The notes below the pieces were generated by a model that was not told the origin of the DNA, did not search any database, and saw nothing but the letters and a program-made list of their open reading frames with translations. Positions 1 to 8,917 of a stretch of 64,000 nt of DNA are shown one piece after another. The translations under genes and the position numbers were made by a program. Within the stretch, counting starts at the first letter, position 1; each line of letters opens with the position of its first letter. Origin of the DNA: Micromonospora globbae (GTDB taxonomy: Bacteria > Actinomycetota > Actinomycetes > Mycobacteriales > Micromonosporaceae); assembly GCF_003610785.1 (NCBI RefSeq), contig NZ_RAQQ01000001.1, forward strand, positions 186,001 to 250,000, written 5' to 3'.

Positions 1-1352
1 AGGTCGACCACCGGTTGCAGGATGCTGTAGCCCACGCCGTACCGCCCCCAGACCCCGAGCCCGACGCCGCGGCACTCCACGAAGTGCGACCCGAGGGTGC
101 CGACCGCCCCCAGGGCCGACCCCAGGGTGGTGCCGTACGCGGTGCTGAGCTCGAAGAAGACGCCGGCCTTGAACACGAAGGCGTTGAACCCGACGGTGAA
201 CTTCACGCGGTGCTCGATGAGCAGGCCCATGACGCCGACGGGGACGCCGGTGAGCGAGTCGATGAGGCTGCTCTTGCGCTTCACGTTCTCGGTGACGCGG
301 GGACCCCATCTGCCGTTGGCGTAGCCGTACCCGAGCGATCCCGCGAGGGAGAACTCCCCCGAGCCCTTGATGGTGCCGGCCTTGGCGCCGAACGCCGTCT
401 TGACCTTCAGCGTCTGGCCGATCGTGAGCGTGAGCGGCACACCGAGGACCGTGCCGATCGGGAAGCCGGCCTCGACCGGGATCGGAAGGTCGGCCTTGAT
501 GTTCTGCCCGCCCTGGATCCCCGCCTCGAACGACACCCGGATGCCGAACCCACCGGTGACCTCCAGTTCCGCCCGGGTCACCTTGCCGCCGCGGATGCTC
601 AGGTGGAAGTCCGCGTCCGGCGCCTTGAAGGTGAGCGTCGCCCGCCCGCTCAACTTCAGCCCGCCGCGGTCGTAGTGGAAGCTGACGTCGGCCCCGTCGC
701 TGAAGCTCACGCCGTGGGAGAAGTTGGCGGCGACGGCGCGGGCCTCCCGGTCGCGGGTCGGCGGGGGCTGCGCGGGCCGCGCGGGCGCCGGGACCGCGGG
801 GGCCGCGCGCAGCGGGACGCTCCTGCCGAACCGGCCCGGTGACGGCGTCGCCGTCGGGGCCTTGTCGGTGTCGGCCCAGAACGGCTTCCCGGCCTGGTAG
901 AGGACGGGGTTCTCGAGCCGCAGCCCCTCCTTGACGAACGTGCCGTCCCGGATCACCTCGGTGAGCGTCACCGGCCCGAGCGTCACGAGCAGGTCGCCGC
1001 CGTCCCGCTGCACGTGCAGCACCCGGCCGACGCCGCGGCCGGTCACGAACATGACCTTGCCGACGGTCACCTCGTCGGCGCGGTCGGCCCTGCCGTCGAT
1101 GCGCCAGGTGAGCCCGTCCGCGGTGACCGACCGGATCGACCGGCCGCCGCCGCCCACGATCACCACGTCGGGCTGCAGCGTGACGTCGGGGTGCGGGGCC
1201 GGCGCCAGCCCGTACCGCAGGGCCGTCTCGCTCCACGGATCCTCGTCGCCGGGGCCGGCGGGCGGGCCCGCGTCGCACGCCCCCGTCGCGAGCAGCAGCA
1301 CCACGGTGACGACGACCGATCCAAGCTTGCGCAGGGCGGCTCCTCGGGTCAT
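1..1352 (-). CDS. Putative lipoprotein, N-terminal 450 residues (runs off window)
   Basis: The frame is open on the minus strand from an ATG at 1352 to the window edge, with no stop inside the window. The N-terminus has basic residues, a hydrophobic run and a lipobox-like TGAC ending at Cys26, so export and lipidation are likely. Residues after about 60 contain a GGGGRSIRS patch and short beta-rich segments. After a Pro/Ala-rich linker (about residues 165-195) there is a long stretch of alternating hydrophobic residues with many Gly, resembling a beta-sandwich or beta-barrel. I do not recognise the family and assign no function. It is transcribed away from the ABC gene at 1538, about 185 bp upstream, in which no gene was seen. 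Confidence 0.8.
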   Translation of the reverse strand, partial: MTRGAALRKLGSVVVTVVLLLATGACDAGPPAGPGDEDPWSETALRYGLAPAPHPDVTLQPDVVIVGGGGRSIRSVTADGLTWRIDGRADRADEVTVGKVMFVTGRGVGRVLHVQRDGGDLLVTLGPVTLTEVIRDGTFVKEGLRLENPVLYQAGKPFWADTDKAPTATPSPGRFGRSVPLRAAPAVPAPARPAQPPPTRDREARAVAANFSHGVSFSDGADVSFHYDRGGLKLSGRATLTFKAPDADFHLSIRGGKVTRAELEVTGGFGIRVSFEAGIQGGQNIKADLPIPVEAGFPIGTVLGVPLTLTIGQTLKVKTAFGAKAGTIKGSGEFSLAGSLGYGYANGRWGPRVTENVKRKSSLIDSLTGVPVGVMGLLIEHRVKFTVGFNAFVFKAGVFFELSTAYGTTLGSALGAVGTLGSHFVECRGVGLGVWGRYGVGYSILQPVVD

Positions 1353-1537
1353 GGGCCGACGCTACGGCGACGCCGCCGCCGGGGAATCGGGTGTTTCCCT
1401 ACGTTCCGGCGACGGCCGGCGCTCCGATGTGGCCCCCGCCCGCACCGCCGGCGCGGGGCACGCCGGCGACGGCGAGTACGACGGACCGGGGCGCGCCGGG
1501 TGCGACCGCACGACGACGCGGCCCCGGCCGGGCGGGG

Positions 1538-3142
1538 CTAGGGCGCCGCGGCGGTCGCCACGTCCTGCTCGGCGGCGATGCGCAACGCCTGGACCAGCCT
1601 GCGGTAGAGGTCGTCGCCGGCGAGCAGTTCGGCGTGCGTGCCCTGCGCCCGGATGCGGCCCTCCTCGAGGACGACGATCCGGTCCGCGTCGAGCACCGTG
1701 GACAGCCGGTGGGCGATGGTGACCACGGCACCGGCCGCGGCGCGCTGGCGGATGCACTCGTGCAGGGCCGCCTCGGTGAGACCGTCGAGCTGGGCGGTCG
1801 CCTCGTCCAGCAGCAGGACGTCCGGGGTGCGCAGCATCGCCCGGGCCAGCGCGATGCGCTGTCGCTGCCCGCCGGAGACCTCGGTGGACGCCAGCGGCGT
1901 GTCGAGGCCGTCGGGCAGCGAGTCGACCTTGTCGTCGAGGCGGACGGCGCGCAGCACCTCCCGGATCTCCGCGTCGGTGGCGTCGGGGTGGGCGAAGCGC
2001 AGGTTGTCGCGGATGGTGCCGGGCACGACGGGGGTCTCCTGCTCGACGTACGCGAGCCGGGCGCGCACCTGGTCGTGGGTGTAGCTGTCGTACGGCCGGC
2101 CGTCGAGCAGCAGCTGACCGTGTTCGGGTTCGAGGAAGCGGAGGACGAGCGAGAAGAGGGTGGTCTTGCCGGCGCCGGAGGGTCCGACGATGGCGGTGTG
2201 CCCCCGCCGGGGGATCTCCAGGGTGACGCCGCGGACGGCGGGTGGGGCGTCCGGCCCGTACCGGGCCGTGACGTCGCGCAGGGCGAGGATCGGTCCGCCG
2301 GCGTCGGCCGCCGTACGGTGCGTCGGCACCGGTGCGGTGACCGGTGCGGTGGCCTCGACCCCGATGGCGTCGACCTCGCGGATCCGCCCGGCGGCGGCGA
2401 TGCCGGCCTGCAACGCCGTGACGTTCTGGGTCAACTCGCTGATCGGCCCCATGAGCTGGAAGGTGTACAGCAGGAAGGCGATGAGGCTGGAGATCTCCAG
2501 CAGGTCGCGTTGGGCGCGCCAGGCGCCGATGCCGAGGATCACGATGACGGCCAGCTGGATGCCGGTCCACGCGATCGTCCAGACCGAGGCGGCGGTCCGG
2601 GCCGCCCGGACGCTGTGCGCCGCCGCGTCCCGGGCCTCGGCGACGACCAGGGTGCCCAGCCGAGTCTCGGCCCGGCTGGCCTTGACGGTCCGGATGGCCC
2701 GCAGCGCGCCCTCCAGCGTCCCGCCGAGGCGCCCCACCGACTCCTGGGCGGCCGTGGTCGCCTTCCCGATGGACGGCAGGAGCGCACCCATGATCGCGGC
2801 GACGACGGCCACCGCCGCGAGGGTGCAGCCGAGCAGGAACAGGTCCAGCACGCCCATCAGCACGAGCGTGCCGAGCAGGGCGATGGCGCTGTTCACCAGC
2901 CCGACGATGCTGCCGGACGCCTGGTGCAGCAGGGCCGCGTCCGAGGTGACCCGGGTGACCAGCTCGCCGCCGGGGCGGCGTTGCAGCTCGGCCAGGCGAG
3001 CCCGGAAGTAACGGGTGATCATCGCCGTCCGCGCGTCGAGCACGATCCGCTCGGCGAGCGTGCCGAGCAGGCGCCACTGCCACAGGGTGATGGCCGCGCC
3101 GACCACGACGAGCGCCAGCAGCGCCCCGATCGGCCGGGTCAT
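1538..3142 (-). CDS. ABC exporter (fused TMD-NBD), portion downstream of an amber codon
   Basis: This 534-residue frame encodes most of a half-size drug- or lipid-type ABC exporter. Transmembrane segments occupy about residues 1-250 and an ABC ATPase domain about 285-525. Walker A (GPSGAGKT) is near residue 320, the signature is VSGGQRQRIALA and Walker B is VLLLDEAT with the D-loop AQLDG. The family normally has six TM helices, but the first lies upstream in the same frame, separated by a TAG at 3173-3175. The ATG at 3142 is the first in-frame restart, without a convincing Shine-Dalgarno sequence. The gene is therefore either inactivated, read through, or carries a sequence error. It is divergent from a TetR gene, a common arrangement for efflux pumps. 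Substrate unknown. Confidence 0.75.
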   Translation of the reverse strand: MTRPIGALLALVVVGAAITLWQWRLLGTLAERIVLDARTAMITRYFRARLAELQRRPGGELVTRVTSDAALLHQASGSIVGLVNSAIALLGTLVLMGVLDLFLLGCTLAAVAVVAAIMGALLPSIGKATTAAQESVGRLGGTLEGALRAIRTVKASRAETRLGTLVVAEARDAAAHSVRAARTAASVWTIAWTGIQLAVIVILGIGAWRAQRDLLEISSLIAFLLYTFQLMGPISELTQNVTALQAGIAAAGRIREVDAIGVEATAPVTAPVPTHRTAADAGGPILALRDVTARYGPDAPPAVRGVTLEIPRRGHTAIVGPSGAGKTTLFSLVLRFLEPEHGQLLLDGRPYDSYTHDQVRARLAYVEQETPVVPGTIRDNLRFAHPDATDAEIREVLRAVRLDDKVDSLPDGLDTPLASTEVSGGQRQRIALARAMLRTPDVLLLDEATAQLDGLTEAALHECIRQRAAAGAVVTIAHRLSTVLDADRIVVLEEGRIRAQGTHAELLAGDDLYRRLVQALRIAAEQDVATAAAP

Positions 3143-3172
3143 CGACTCCCCGGCGCCGAGGGTGTCGAGGAC

Positions 3173-3322
3173 CTACTTGGTGACCATCGGCGTGGCGAGC
3201 CCGGCCGCGTTGGCGGCGAGACCCAGCACGAGCCCGAGCAGCATCGTGGCCCGATGCGGGGCGAGGAAGGACAGGAGCAGTCGCAGGCGCGGCAGGACGG
3301 CGGCGGGTGCGGAGGACGGCAT
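3173..3322 (-). pseudogene. 5' portion of the ABC exporter gene, ended by in-frame TAG
   Basis: From ATG 3322 the same frame as the 1538-3142 exporter runs for 49 codons and stops at TAG (3175-3173). It encodes the cytosolic lead and the first TM helix (LLGLVLGLAANAAGL), ending TPMVTK. The frame then continues without a shift as VLDTLGAGES into the exporter. In this family a Trp or Gln is common at the interrupted position, so one base change (TGG or CAG to TAG) would explain it. ATG 3322 is the natural start because it lies 10 bp from the operator palindrome and completes the six-helix TM domain. Confidence 0.8.
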
Positions 3323-3332
3323 GACCCTGATT

Positions 3333-3348
3333 GGAACATCGGTGTTCC
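3333..3348. promoter_or_regulatory. Palindromic operator between ABC exporter and TetR genes
   Basis: GGAACA-TCGG-TGTTCC is a perfect 6+4+6 inverted repeat. It sits in the 74-bp gap between divergent starts at 3322 and 3397. The size and position are typical of a TetR-family dimer operator, so the neighbouring regulator probably represses both itself and the exporter from here. Binding is inferred. Confidence 0.7.
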
Positions 3349-3396
3349 GTTTCGGGCAAGCGGTTTACCGGATCAGCGCATTGCTATCCTCGTCCG

Positions 3397-3969
3397 GTGA
3401 CCGAGGCGCAGGTGTCCGGCAGCCGGGCGCGGACCCGGCAGGCCATCATCGACGCGGCGATCGACGTCCTCGGCCGCAACCCGGCGGCCTCGCTGGGCGA
3501 CATCGCCACGGCCGCCGACGTCGGCCGCACCACGCTGCACCGGTACTTCGCCGACCGGGCCGACCTCCTGAAGGCCGTGGGCGCCGAGGCCGACGCCCGG
3601 CTCGCGCGGGCGACCGCCGCGGCCCGGCTCGCCGAGGGCACGGGCGCCTCCGCCGTCCAGCGCCTCTGCCAGGAGTACTTCGACCTCGGCAACGTGCTCT
3701 CGGTCGTGTTCAACGCGGCGCTGGGCGCCGGCGACCCGGAGCACGCCGAGCCGGCCGGGTGCGACCCGGAGTTCGCCGCCATGGTCGAGCGGGGGTACCG
3801 GGACGGCACCATCGACCCGGAGCTGCCCGCGGACTGGGTGCAGAGCCTCATCTGGTCCCAGCTCTACGCGGGCTGGGCGTACCAGGGCGAGATGGGGGCG
3901 TCGCGGCACGAGGTGCTGCGTCTCATCCTGCGCACCGTCGCCGGCGCGATCGCCGTCCGGCCCGCCTGA
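3397..3969 (+). CDS. TetR/AcrR family transcriptional regulator
   Basis: A 190-residue protein with a TetR-type HTH at about residues 10-55 (RQAIIDAAIDVLGRNP, then DVGRTTLHRYFADRADLL) and an all-helical ligand-binding half. GTG 3397 is chosen as start because the protein then begins shortly before the HTH. An upstream ATG at 3331 would lie inside the operator palindrome. The gene diverges from the ABC exporter, which suggests local repression relieved by an exporter substrate. The ligand cannot be told from sequence. Confidence 0.85.
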   Translation: MTEAQVSGSRARTRQAIIDAAIDVLGRNPAASLGDIATAADVGRTTLHRYFADRADLLKAVGAEADARLARATAAARLAEGTGASAVQRLCQEYFDLGNVLSVVFNAALGAGDPEHAEPAGCDPEFAAMVERGYRDGTIDPELPADWVQSLIWSQLYAGWAYQGEMGASRHEVLRLILRTVAGAIAVRPA

Positions 3970-3990
3970 GGGTAGTGCGGGCGGCGCCGG

Positions 3991-4332
3991 TCAGGCGCCG
4001 AGCCGTTGCCGGGCCAGGAACTTCGGCACGCACATCCGCCACGCCTCGGTCACGAGCTCGGTCATGTGCGCGTGGTCGAGCCGCGAGGTGTGGCAGCACA
4101 CCCAGTTGAAGCGCAGGTCGGACGGGCGGGGCAGGAAGAACAGGTCGGGCTCGGCGGCGATCAGGGCGTCGCGCTCCTCCTTCGGGTAGCCGAAGCCCAT
4201 CGTCGCCTCGTCGCGGCTGAACGCCACGTAGACGATCGACCCGACCCGGAACTTCACCCGGTCGCGGATCAGGTGTTCGCTGCTGCGGGGCAGCGTCCGG
4301 GCCAGGGCCCGGACGTCGGCGACGGTCACCAC
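3991..4332 (-). CDS. MmcQ/YjbR family protein
   Basis: A 113-residue protein with the compact MmcQ/YjbR fold signature: VADVRALARTLPRSSE near the N-terminus, RVKFRVGSIVYVAFS, then FGYPKEERDALIAAEPDLFFLP and a C-terminal WVCCHTSRLD. The family is cyanophage- and phage-linked or chromosomal and is often called DNA-binding, but its biochemical role is poorly defined. It ends convergently with the TetR gene, 21 bp away; this gap contains a short GGCGCC inverted repeat. Confidence 0.8.
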   Translation of the reverse strand: MVTVADVRALARTLPRSSEHLIRDRVKFRVGSIVYVAFSRDEATMGFGYPKEERDALIAAEPDLFFLPRPSDLRFNWVCCHTSRLDHAHMTELVTEAWRMCVPKFLARQRLGA

Positions 4333-4369
4333 ACGACGACCGTAGCGACCGCCACCGACGTTTCCCGCG

Positions 4370-4915
4370 CTACCGCTCCCCCACCGGGTTCACGGCGGGC
4401 AGGCCGAGCCCCTCCACCGCCGCCGCGACGAGTTCCTCCGGGCTCAGCGCCACGTCCAGCACCAGCACCGACTCGTCCGGCTGCGGCCGTTCGAGCGTCG
4501 CGATCTGCGACTCGAGCAGGCTCGCCGGCATGAAGTGCCCGGTGCGGCGGGACATCCGCTCCCGGATGACCTCCGCCGACCCGTCCAGGTGCACGAAGTC
4601 CACCGAGGGTGGACCCGCGCGCAGGACGTCCCGGTACGACCGCCGCAACGCCGAGCAGGCCAGGACCGTCGACCGGCCCTCCGCGCCGCGCGCCGCCATC
4701 CACGCCGCGAGGTCCCGCAGCCACGGCAACCGGGCCGCGTCGTCCAGCGGCACGCCGGCCCGCATCCGCGCGACGTTCGCCGGCGTGTGGAACTCGTCCG
4801 CCTCGGCGAAGAGCAGACCGGTCGCCTCGCTGATCCCCCGCGCCACCGTGGTCTTGCCGGCCCCGGACACGCCCATCACGACGACGTGGCGGGTCGGGTG
4901 GCGCTCACCAGTCAT
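4370..4915 (-). CDS. gntK: Gluconokinase (GntK family)
   Basis: A 181-residue P-loop kinase phosphorylating D-gluconate to 6-phosphogluconate. Walker A is GVSGAGKTT at about residues 15-23. [17 protein letters not shown] and [11 protein letters not shown] follow, then [13 protein letters not shown] and [15 protein letters not shown], all characteristic of GntK. ATG 4915 is used, since residues in front of it read as low-complexity shadow of the upstream gene. The start overlaps the end of the ManD-like gene by 11 bp. It is the last gene of the sugar-acid operon and would channel gluconate into the pentose phosphate pathway. Confidence 0.9.
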   Translation of the reverse strand: MTGERHPTRHVVVMGVSGAGKTTVARGISEATGLLFAEADEFHTPANVARMRAGVPLDDAARLPWLRDLAAWMAARGAEGRSTVLACSALRRSYRDVLRAGPPSVDFVHLDGSAEVIRERMSRRTGHFMPASLLESQIATLERPQPDESVLVLDVALSPEELVAAAVEGLGLPAVNPVGER

Positions 4916-6134
4916 GGACGGTCCCGTCCTTGAGCCGGTTGAACGGCAGGTACGCCGGCACGTACGGGAACTTCGCGGCGGCCGCCTCGTCGAGTTCGAC
5001 GCCGAGGCCGGGCTGCTCACCCGGGTGCAGGTAGCCGTCGGTGAACGTGAACGACTGCCGGAAGACCTCGTTGGTGAGGGCGCCGTGCTTCATGTACTCC
5101 TGGATGCCGAAGTTGTGGATGGCCAGGTCCAGGTGCAGGGCGGCGGCCATGCCCACCGGGGAGATGTCGGTGGGGCCGTGGATGCCCGACTTGATCTGGT
5201 ACTGGGCGGCGAAGTCGAGCAGCTTGCGCATCGCGGTGATCCCGCCGGTGTGGGTGACCGCGGAGCGCACGTAGTCGATGAGCTGCTCCCGGATGAGCGT
5301 CTGGTAGTCCCAGACGGTGTTGAAGACCTCGCCGATGGCCAGCGGCGTGGTGGTGTGCTGGCGGACGAGGCGCAGCGCCTCCTGGTTCTCCGCCGGGGTG
5401 CAGTCCTCCAGCCAGAACAGGTCGTACGGTTCGAGCGCCTTGCCGAGCTTGGCTGCCTGGATCGGGGTCATCCGGTGGTGCCCGTCGTGCAGCAGCGGCA
5501 GCTCGGGGCCGAACTCGTTGCGGACGGCCTCGAAGACGCCGGGGAGGTGGCGCAGGTAGGCGCGGGTGTCCCAGTCCTCCTCGGCGGGCAGCGGGGTGCG
5601 CTGCGCCGGCTCGTAGTCGTAGCGCTTGCCGTCGACGCTGGGCTGGGTGGCCACCCCGTACACGGCGTTGATGCCGGGCACCGAGGTCTGCACCCGGATC
5701 GAGCGGTAGCCCTCCTCCAGGTGCCGGCGGATCGAGTCGAACAGCTCCGGCAGGTCCCGGCCCGAGGCGTGGCCGTACGCCATGATGCCGGTGCGCGACG
5801 CCCCGCCGAGCAGCTGGTAGAGCGGCATGCCGGCGGCCTTGGCCTTGATGTCCCACAGGGCCACGTCCACGGCGGCGATGGCCGCCATGGTCACCGGGCC
5901 GCGTCGCCAGTACGCCGAGCGGTACAGGAACTGCCAGGTGTCCTCGATGCGGTGCGGGTCGCGCCCGATCAGCAGCGGGACGACGTGGTCGCGCAGGTAC
6001 GACGCGACCGACAGCTCCCGCCCGTTGAGGGTGCCGTCACCCAGGCCGGTGAGCCCGTCGTCGGTCGTGATCTTCAGGGTGACGAAGTTGCGGTCCGGGC
6101 TGGTGACGATGACGTCAGCGGCGGCGATCTTCAC
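4905..6134 (-). CDS. manD: Mannonate dehydratase / RspA-type enolase-superfamily dehydratase
   Basis: A 409-residue enolase-superfamily enzyme of the ManD/RspA type, expected to dehydrate D-mannonate (or D-gluconate) to 2-keto-3-deoxygluconate with Mg2+. Visible ligand and catalytic motifs include [11 protein letters not shown] (Asp), [12 protein letters not shown] (Glu), [10 protein letters not shown] (Glu) and [11 protein letters not shown] (His), with the family C-terminus ending VHDW. Length fits the family. Some ManD-family members are nearly inactive on mannonate, so the substrate is not certain. Downstream of the KDG kinase gene by 39 bp and coupled to gluconokinase. Confidence 0.85.
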   Translation of the reverse strand: MKIAAADVIVTSPDRNFVTLKITTDDGLTGLGDGTLNGRELSVASYLRDHVVPLLIGRDPHRIEDTWQFLYRSAYWRRGPVTMAAIAAVDVALWDIKAKAAGMPLYQLLGGASRTGIMAYGHASGRDLPELFDSIRRHLEEGYRSIRVQTSVPGINAVYGVATQPSVDGKRYDYEPAQRTPLPAEEDWDTRAYLRHLPGVFEAVRNEFGPELPLLHDGHHRMTPIQAAKLGKALEPYDLFWLEDCTPAENQEALRLVRQHTTTPLAIGEVFNTVWDYQTLIREQLIDYVRSAVTHTGGITAMRKLLDFAAQYQIKSGIHGPTDISPVGMAAALHLDLAIHNFGIQEYMKHGALTNEVFRQSFTFTDGYLHPGEQPGLGVELDEAAAAKFPYVPAYLPFNRLKDGTVHDW

Positions 6135-6173
6135 GAGGGGTGGTGCCTTTCTTCTGCTGTGGTGCGGCGGCGG

Positions 6174-7127
6174 TCAGCGCAGGACGCTGCCCGCCTCGTG
6201 GCCGTCGAGGAGGGAGAGTTCGGCGCGGCGGGGCAGCCCCTCGCAGTCGCCGCGGGTGGAGACGGCGAAGGCCGCGACGGTGGCCGCCCGGCGCAGGCGG
6301 TCCGGCAGGTCCAGCCCGTCGAACCAGCCGGACAGGTAGCCGGCGGTGAAGGCGTCCCCGGCCCCCACGGTGTCGACGGCGGTCACGGGGAGCACGCCGG
6401 CGTGCGCGACGCCGGTCCGGGTGTGCGCCCGCGCGCCGTCCGCGCCGAGCTTGACGAGGACCGTCGTGACCCCGCGCCCGAACAACTCCGCCACCGTCGT
6501 GGACTCGTCGGCCCCCGGCTCGCCGACGAGGTCGAGTTCGTCGGCGGAGGCGACGACGGTCGAGGCGTACGCCGCGAGCGGGGTGAGCACCGCCCGGGCG
6601 GCCTCGCGGGACCAGAGGCGGGCACGGTAGTTCACGTCGAGGCAGACGGGGATCCCGGCCGCGGCGGCGGTCTTCGCCGCCCACTCGGTGGCCTCGCGCG
6701 CGCTGTCCGACAGCGCCGGGGTGATGCCGGTCAGGTGCAGCATCCGCGCCCCGGCGGCGAGCGGGGCCCGCAGGTCGTCGACGCGCAGCGCCGAGCCCGC
6801 CGACCCGGCCCGGTAGTACTGCACCCGCGTCAGGTCGGCCGAGCGCTGTTCGAGGAACATGAGGCCGGTCTGCCGCTCGGCGTCGCGGGTCACCCCGTCC
6901 ACGCCGACGCCCTCGGCGCGCAGGTGGCGCAGGACGTACTCGCCGAACTCGTCGGTGCTCACACGCCCCACCCAGGCGGCCCGGTGGCCGAGCCGGGCCA
7001 CGCCGACGGCCACGTTGGACTCGGCGCCGGCCAGGTGCATGCTCAGCGCCGCGCCCGTCGCAAGCGGGCCGGCCGCGCGCAGCGACACCATGGCCTCGCC
7101 GAAGGTGAGCAGGTCGACGGCGCTCAC
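6174..7127 (-). CDS. kdgK: 2-keto-3-deoxygluconate kinase-like PfkB sugar kinase
   Basis: A 317-residue ribokinase/PfkB-family kinase. The N-terminal LLTFGEAMVSL, the AGAESNVAVGVARLG substrate loop and the C-terminal ATP/anion-hole motif DTVGAGDAFTAGY with catalytic Asp are clear. In this operon the expected reaction is phosphorylation of 2-keto-3-deoxy-gluconate or -galactonate made by the two dehydratases, producing the substrate for the adjacent aldolase. The start overlaps the aldolase stop by 4 nt (ATGA), so translation is probably coupled. Confidence 0.85.
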   Translation of the reverse strand: MSAVDLLTFGEAMVSLRAAGPLATGAALSMHLAGAESNVAVGVARLGHRAAWVGRVSTDEFGEYVLRHLRAEGVGVDGVTRDAERQTGLMFLEQRSADLTRVQYYRAGSAGSALRVDDLRAPLAAGARMLHLTGITPALSDSAREATEWAAKTAAAAGIPVCLDVNYRARLWSREAARAVLTPLAAYASTVVASADELDLVGEPGADESTTVAELFGRGVTTVLVKLGADGARAHTRTGVAHAGVLPVTAVDTVGAGDAFTAGYLSGWFDGLDLPDRLRRAATVAAFAVSTRGDCEGLPRRAELSLLDGHEAGSVLR

Positions 7128-7771
7128 GCGCGCGCTCCCGAGACGGCCGAGAGGTAGGTGCGCGCCCGCGCCCGCAGGGCGTCCAGGTCGCCGCCGGAGG
7201 CGGCGTCGCCGACCAGCGGGCCGCCCACGCCGACCGCGACGGCGCCCGCGGCCAGGTAGGCCGGCACGTCGTCCAGGCCCACGCCGCCCACCGCGACGAA
7301 CGGGATGTCGGGGAACGGGTCGCGCACCGCCTTGAGGTACGCGGGACCGCCCACCGAGGCCGGGAACAGCTTGACGACCGACGCGCCCATCCGCACGGCG
7401 GTGTACGCCTCGGTGGGCGTGAACGCCCCCGCGGCGACGGGGATGCCGCGGCGGGCCGCCTCGGTGATCGACTCGACGACGGCGGGGGTCACCACGAACT
7501 GCGCCCCGGCCGCCGCCACGTCGGCGACGTCACCGGCGGTGAGCACGGTGCCCGCGCCGACCAGCGACCCGGCGGGCGCCGCCGCGCGCAGCGCCGCGAC
7601 CGCCCGGGGCGCGTCGGGGGTCGTGAGGGCGACCTCGACGACGCGGACGCCCTCCTCCAGCAGGGCGGTCCCGGCGGCGATCGCCGCGGAGGTGGAGGTC
7701 CCCCGGATGATCGCGAGGATGCGGGCCGCGCCGAGTTCGGCAGTGAGGTTCAGGGTCATCTCGTTCACCAT
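7124..7771 (-). CDS. eda: KDPG/KDPGal aldolase (Eda/DgoA family)
   Basis: A class I aldolase of about 215 residues that splits 2-keto-3-deoxy-6-phospho-gluconate or -galactonate into pyruvate and glyceraldehyde 3-phosphate. Motifs are ILAIIRG, VVEVALTTPDA (Glu), VGAGTVLTAGDV, FVVTPAV and SVVKLFPAS with the Schiff-base Lys, then FVAVGGV. ATG 7771 overlaps the dgoD stop; the internal ATG at 7759 (MTLNLT) matches relatives equally well and may be the true start. Coupled on both sides. Confidence 0.87.
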   Translation of the reverse strand: MVNEMTLNLTAELGAARILAIIRGTSTSAAIAAGTALLEEGVRVVEVALTTPDAPRAVAALRAAAPAGSLVGAGTVLTAGDVADVAAAGAQFVVTPAVVESITEAARRGIPVAAGAFTPTEAYTAVRMGASVVKLFPASVGGPAYLKAVRDPFPDIPFVAVGGVGLDDVPAYLAAGAVAVGVGGPLVGDAASGGDLDALRARARTYLSAVSGARA

Positions 7772-8913
7772 TCCGCGTAGGAGCCGTCTAGGTGCCGCCA
7801 CGTCGGGCTGCGCCAGGCGTGGCCGCGCTTGTCCGCGGTGCGCACCGCGTGTTCGTCGATCTCGATGCCGAGCCCCGGCCCCGTGAGCCGCTCGACGTAG
7901 CCGTTTACGAACGTGAGCGGCGTCTTGTCGAGGCAGTAGTCGAGCACCTCGGCACCGAGGTTGTAGTGGATGCCGATGCTCTGTTCCTGGATGAGGTAGT
8001 TGGTGGTGGCGAAACCGACCTGGAGGCAGGCCGCCAGGGCGATCGGCCCGAGGGGGCAGTGCGGGGCGAGCTGCGCGTCGTACACCTCGGCCAGCGCGGC
8101 GATCTTGCGTACCTCGGTGATCCCGCCGGCGTGCGACAGGTCCGGCTGCGCGACCGCGATGCCGGCCTGGAGCACGGGCAGGAACTCCTGCCGGTTGTAG
8201 AGCCGCTCCCCCGTCGAGACGGGTGTGCTGGTGGAGCGGACGAACTCGCCGATGAGGTGCGAGTTCTCCGGCACCACCGGCTCCTCCAGGAAGAACGGCC
8301 GGTACGGCTCGAGCAGCGGCGCGACCCGGCGGGCGTTGGCGAGGCTGAACCGCCCGTGGAAGTCGACGGCCACGTCCCGGTCCTCGCCGAGCACCTCCCG
8401 GGCGGCGGCCACGCGCCGCACCACGGCGTCGAGTTCCGCCACGGACGCCACCGAGCTCATCCGCCCGGACGCGTTCATCTTCACCGCGGTCAGGCCCGAC
8501 TCCACGGCGGCGGCGATGTGGTCGCGCACCTCGGCGGGCTCGTCACCGCCGACCCAGCCGTACACCCGGATCCGGTCCCGGACGGGGCCGCCGAGCAGCT
8601 GGTGCACCGGCGCGCCGAAGTGCTTGCCGGCGATGTCCCACAGCGCCTGGTCGAGCCCGGCGACGGCGCTGGCCAGGATCGGGCCGCCCCGGTAGAAGGA
8701 GCCCTTGGTCATAACCTGCCAGTGGTCCTCGATCCGCAGCGCGTCCCGGCCGACGAGCACCTCGCTGAGCTGCTCGACGGCGGTGCGGACGGTCTCCGAC
8801 CGGCCCTCGCAGGTCGCCTCGCCCCAGCCCACGATGCCCGAGGCGGTCTCGACCCGGACGAACAGCCACCGGGGTGCCACGAGGAACGTCTCCACCCGTG
8901 CGATCGTCGTCAT
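7765..8913 (-). CDS. dgoD: D-galactonate dehydratase-like enzyme (DgoD)
   Basis: A 382-residue enolase-superfamily acid-sugar dehydratase. The DgoD pattern is visible: VGWGEATCEG near the N-terminus, AVDFHGRFS (Asp), FLEEPVVPENS (Glu), STGERLYNRQEF (Glu) and APHCPLGPIALAACLQ (His), with a C-terminus ending SYAEW. It converts D-galactonate to 2-keto-3-deoxygalactonate, the first step of the DeLey-Doudoroff route, finished here by kinase and aldolase. It follows the permease gene by 4 bp. A different aldonate cannot be excluded. Confidence 0.87.
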   Translation of the reverse strand: MTTIARVETFLVAPRWLFVRVETASGIVGWGEATCEGRSETVRTAVEQLSEVLVGRDALRIEDHWQVMTKGSFYRGGPILASAVAGLDQALWDIAGKHFGAPVHQLLGGPVRDRIRVYGWVGGDEPAEVRDHIAAAVESGLTAVKMNASGRMSSVASVAELDAVVRRVAAAREVLGEDRDVAVDFHGRFSLANARRVAPLLEPYRPFFLEEPVVPENSHLIGEFVRSTSTPVSTGERLYNRQEFLPVLQAGIAVAQPDLSHAGGITEVRKIAALAEVYDAQLAPHCPLGPIALAACLQVGFATTNYLIQEQSIGIHYNLGAEVLDYCLDKTPLTFVNGYVERLTGPGLGIEIDEHAVRTADKRGHAWRSPTWRHLDGSYAEW

Positions 8914-8917
8914 TCCG

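Noticed and set aside
931..1722. Plus-strand frame antisense to the left-edge lipoprotein
   Set aside because: The minus-strand frame has signal peptide and orderly protein composition; this one is Pro/Arg-rich without domains.
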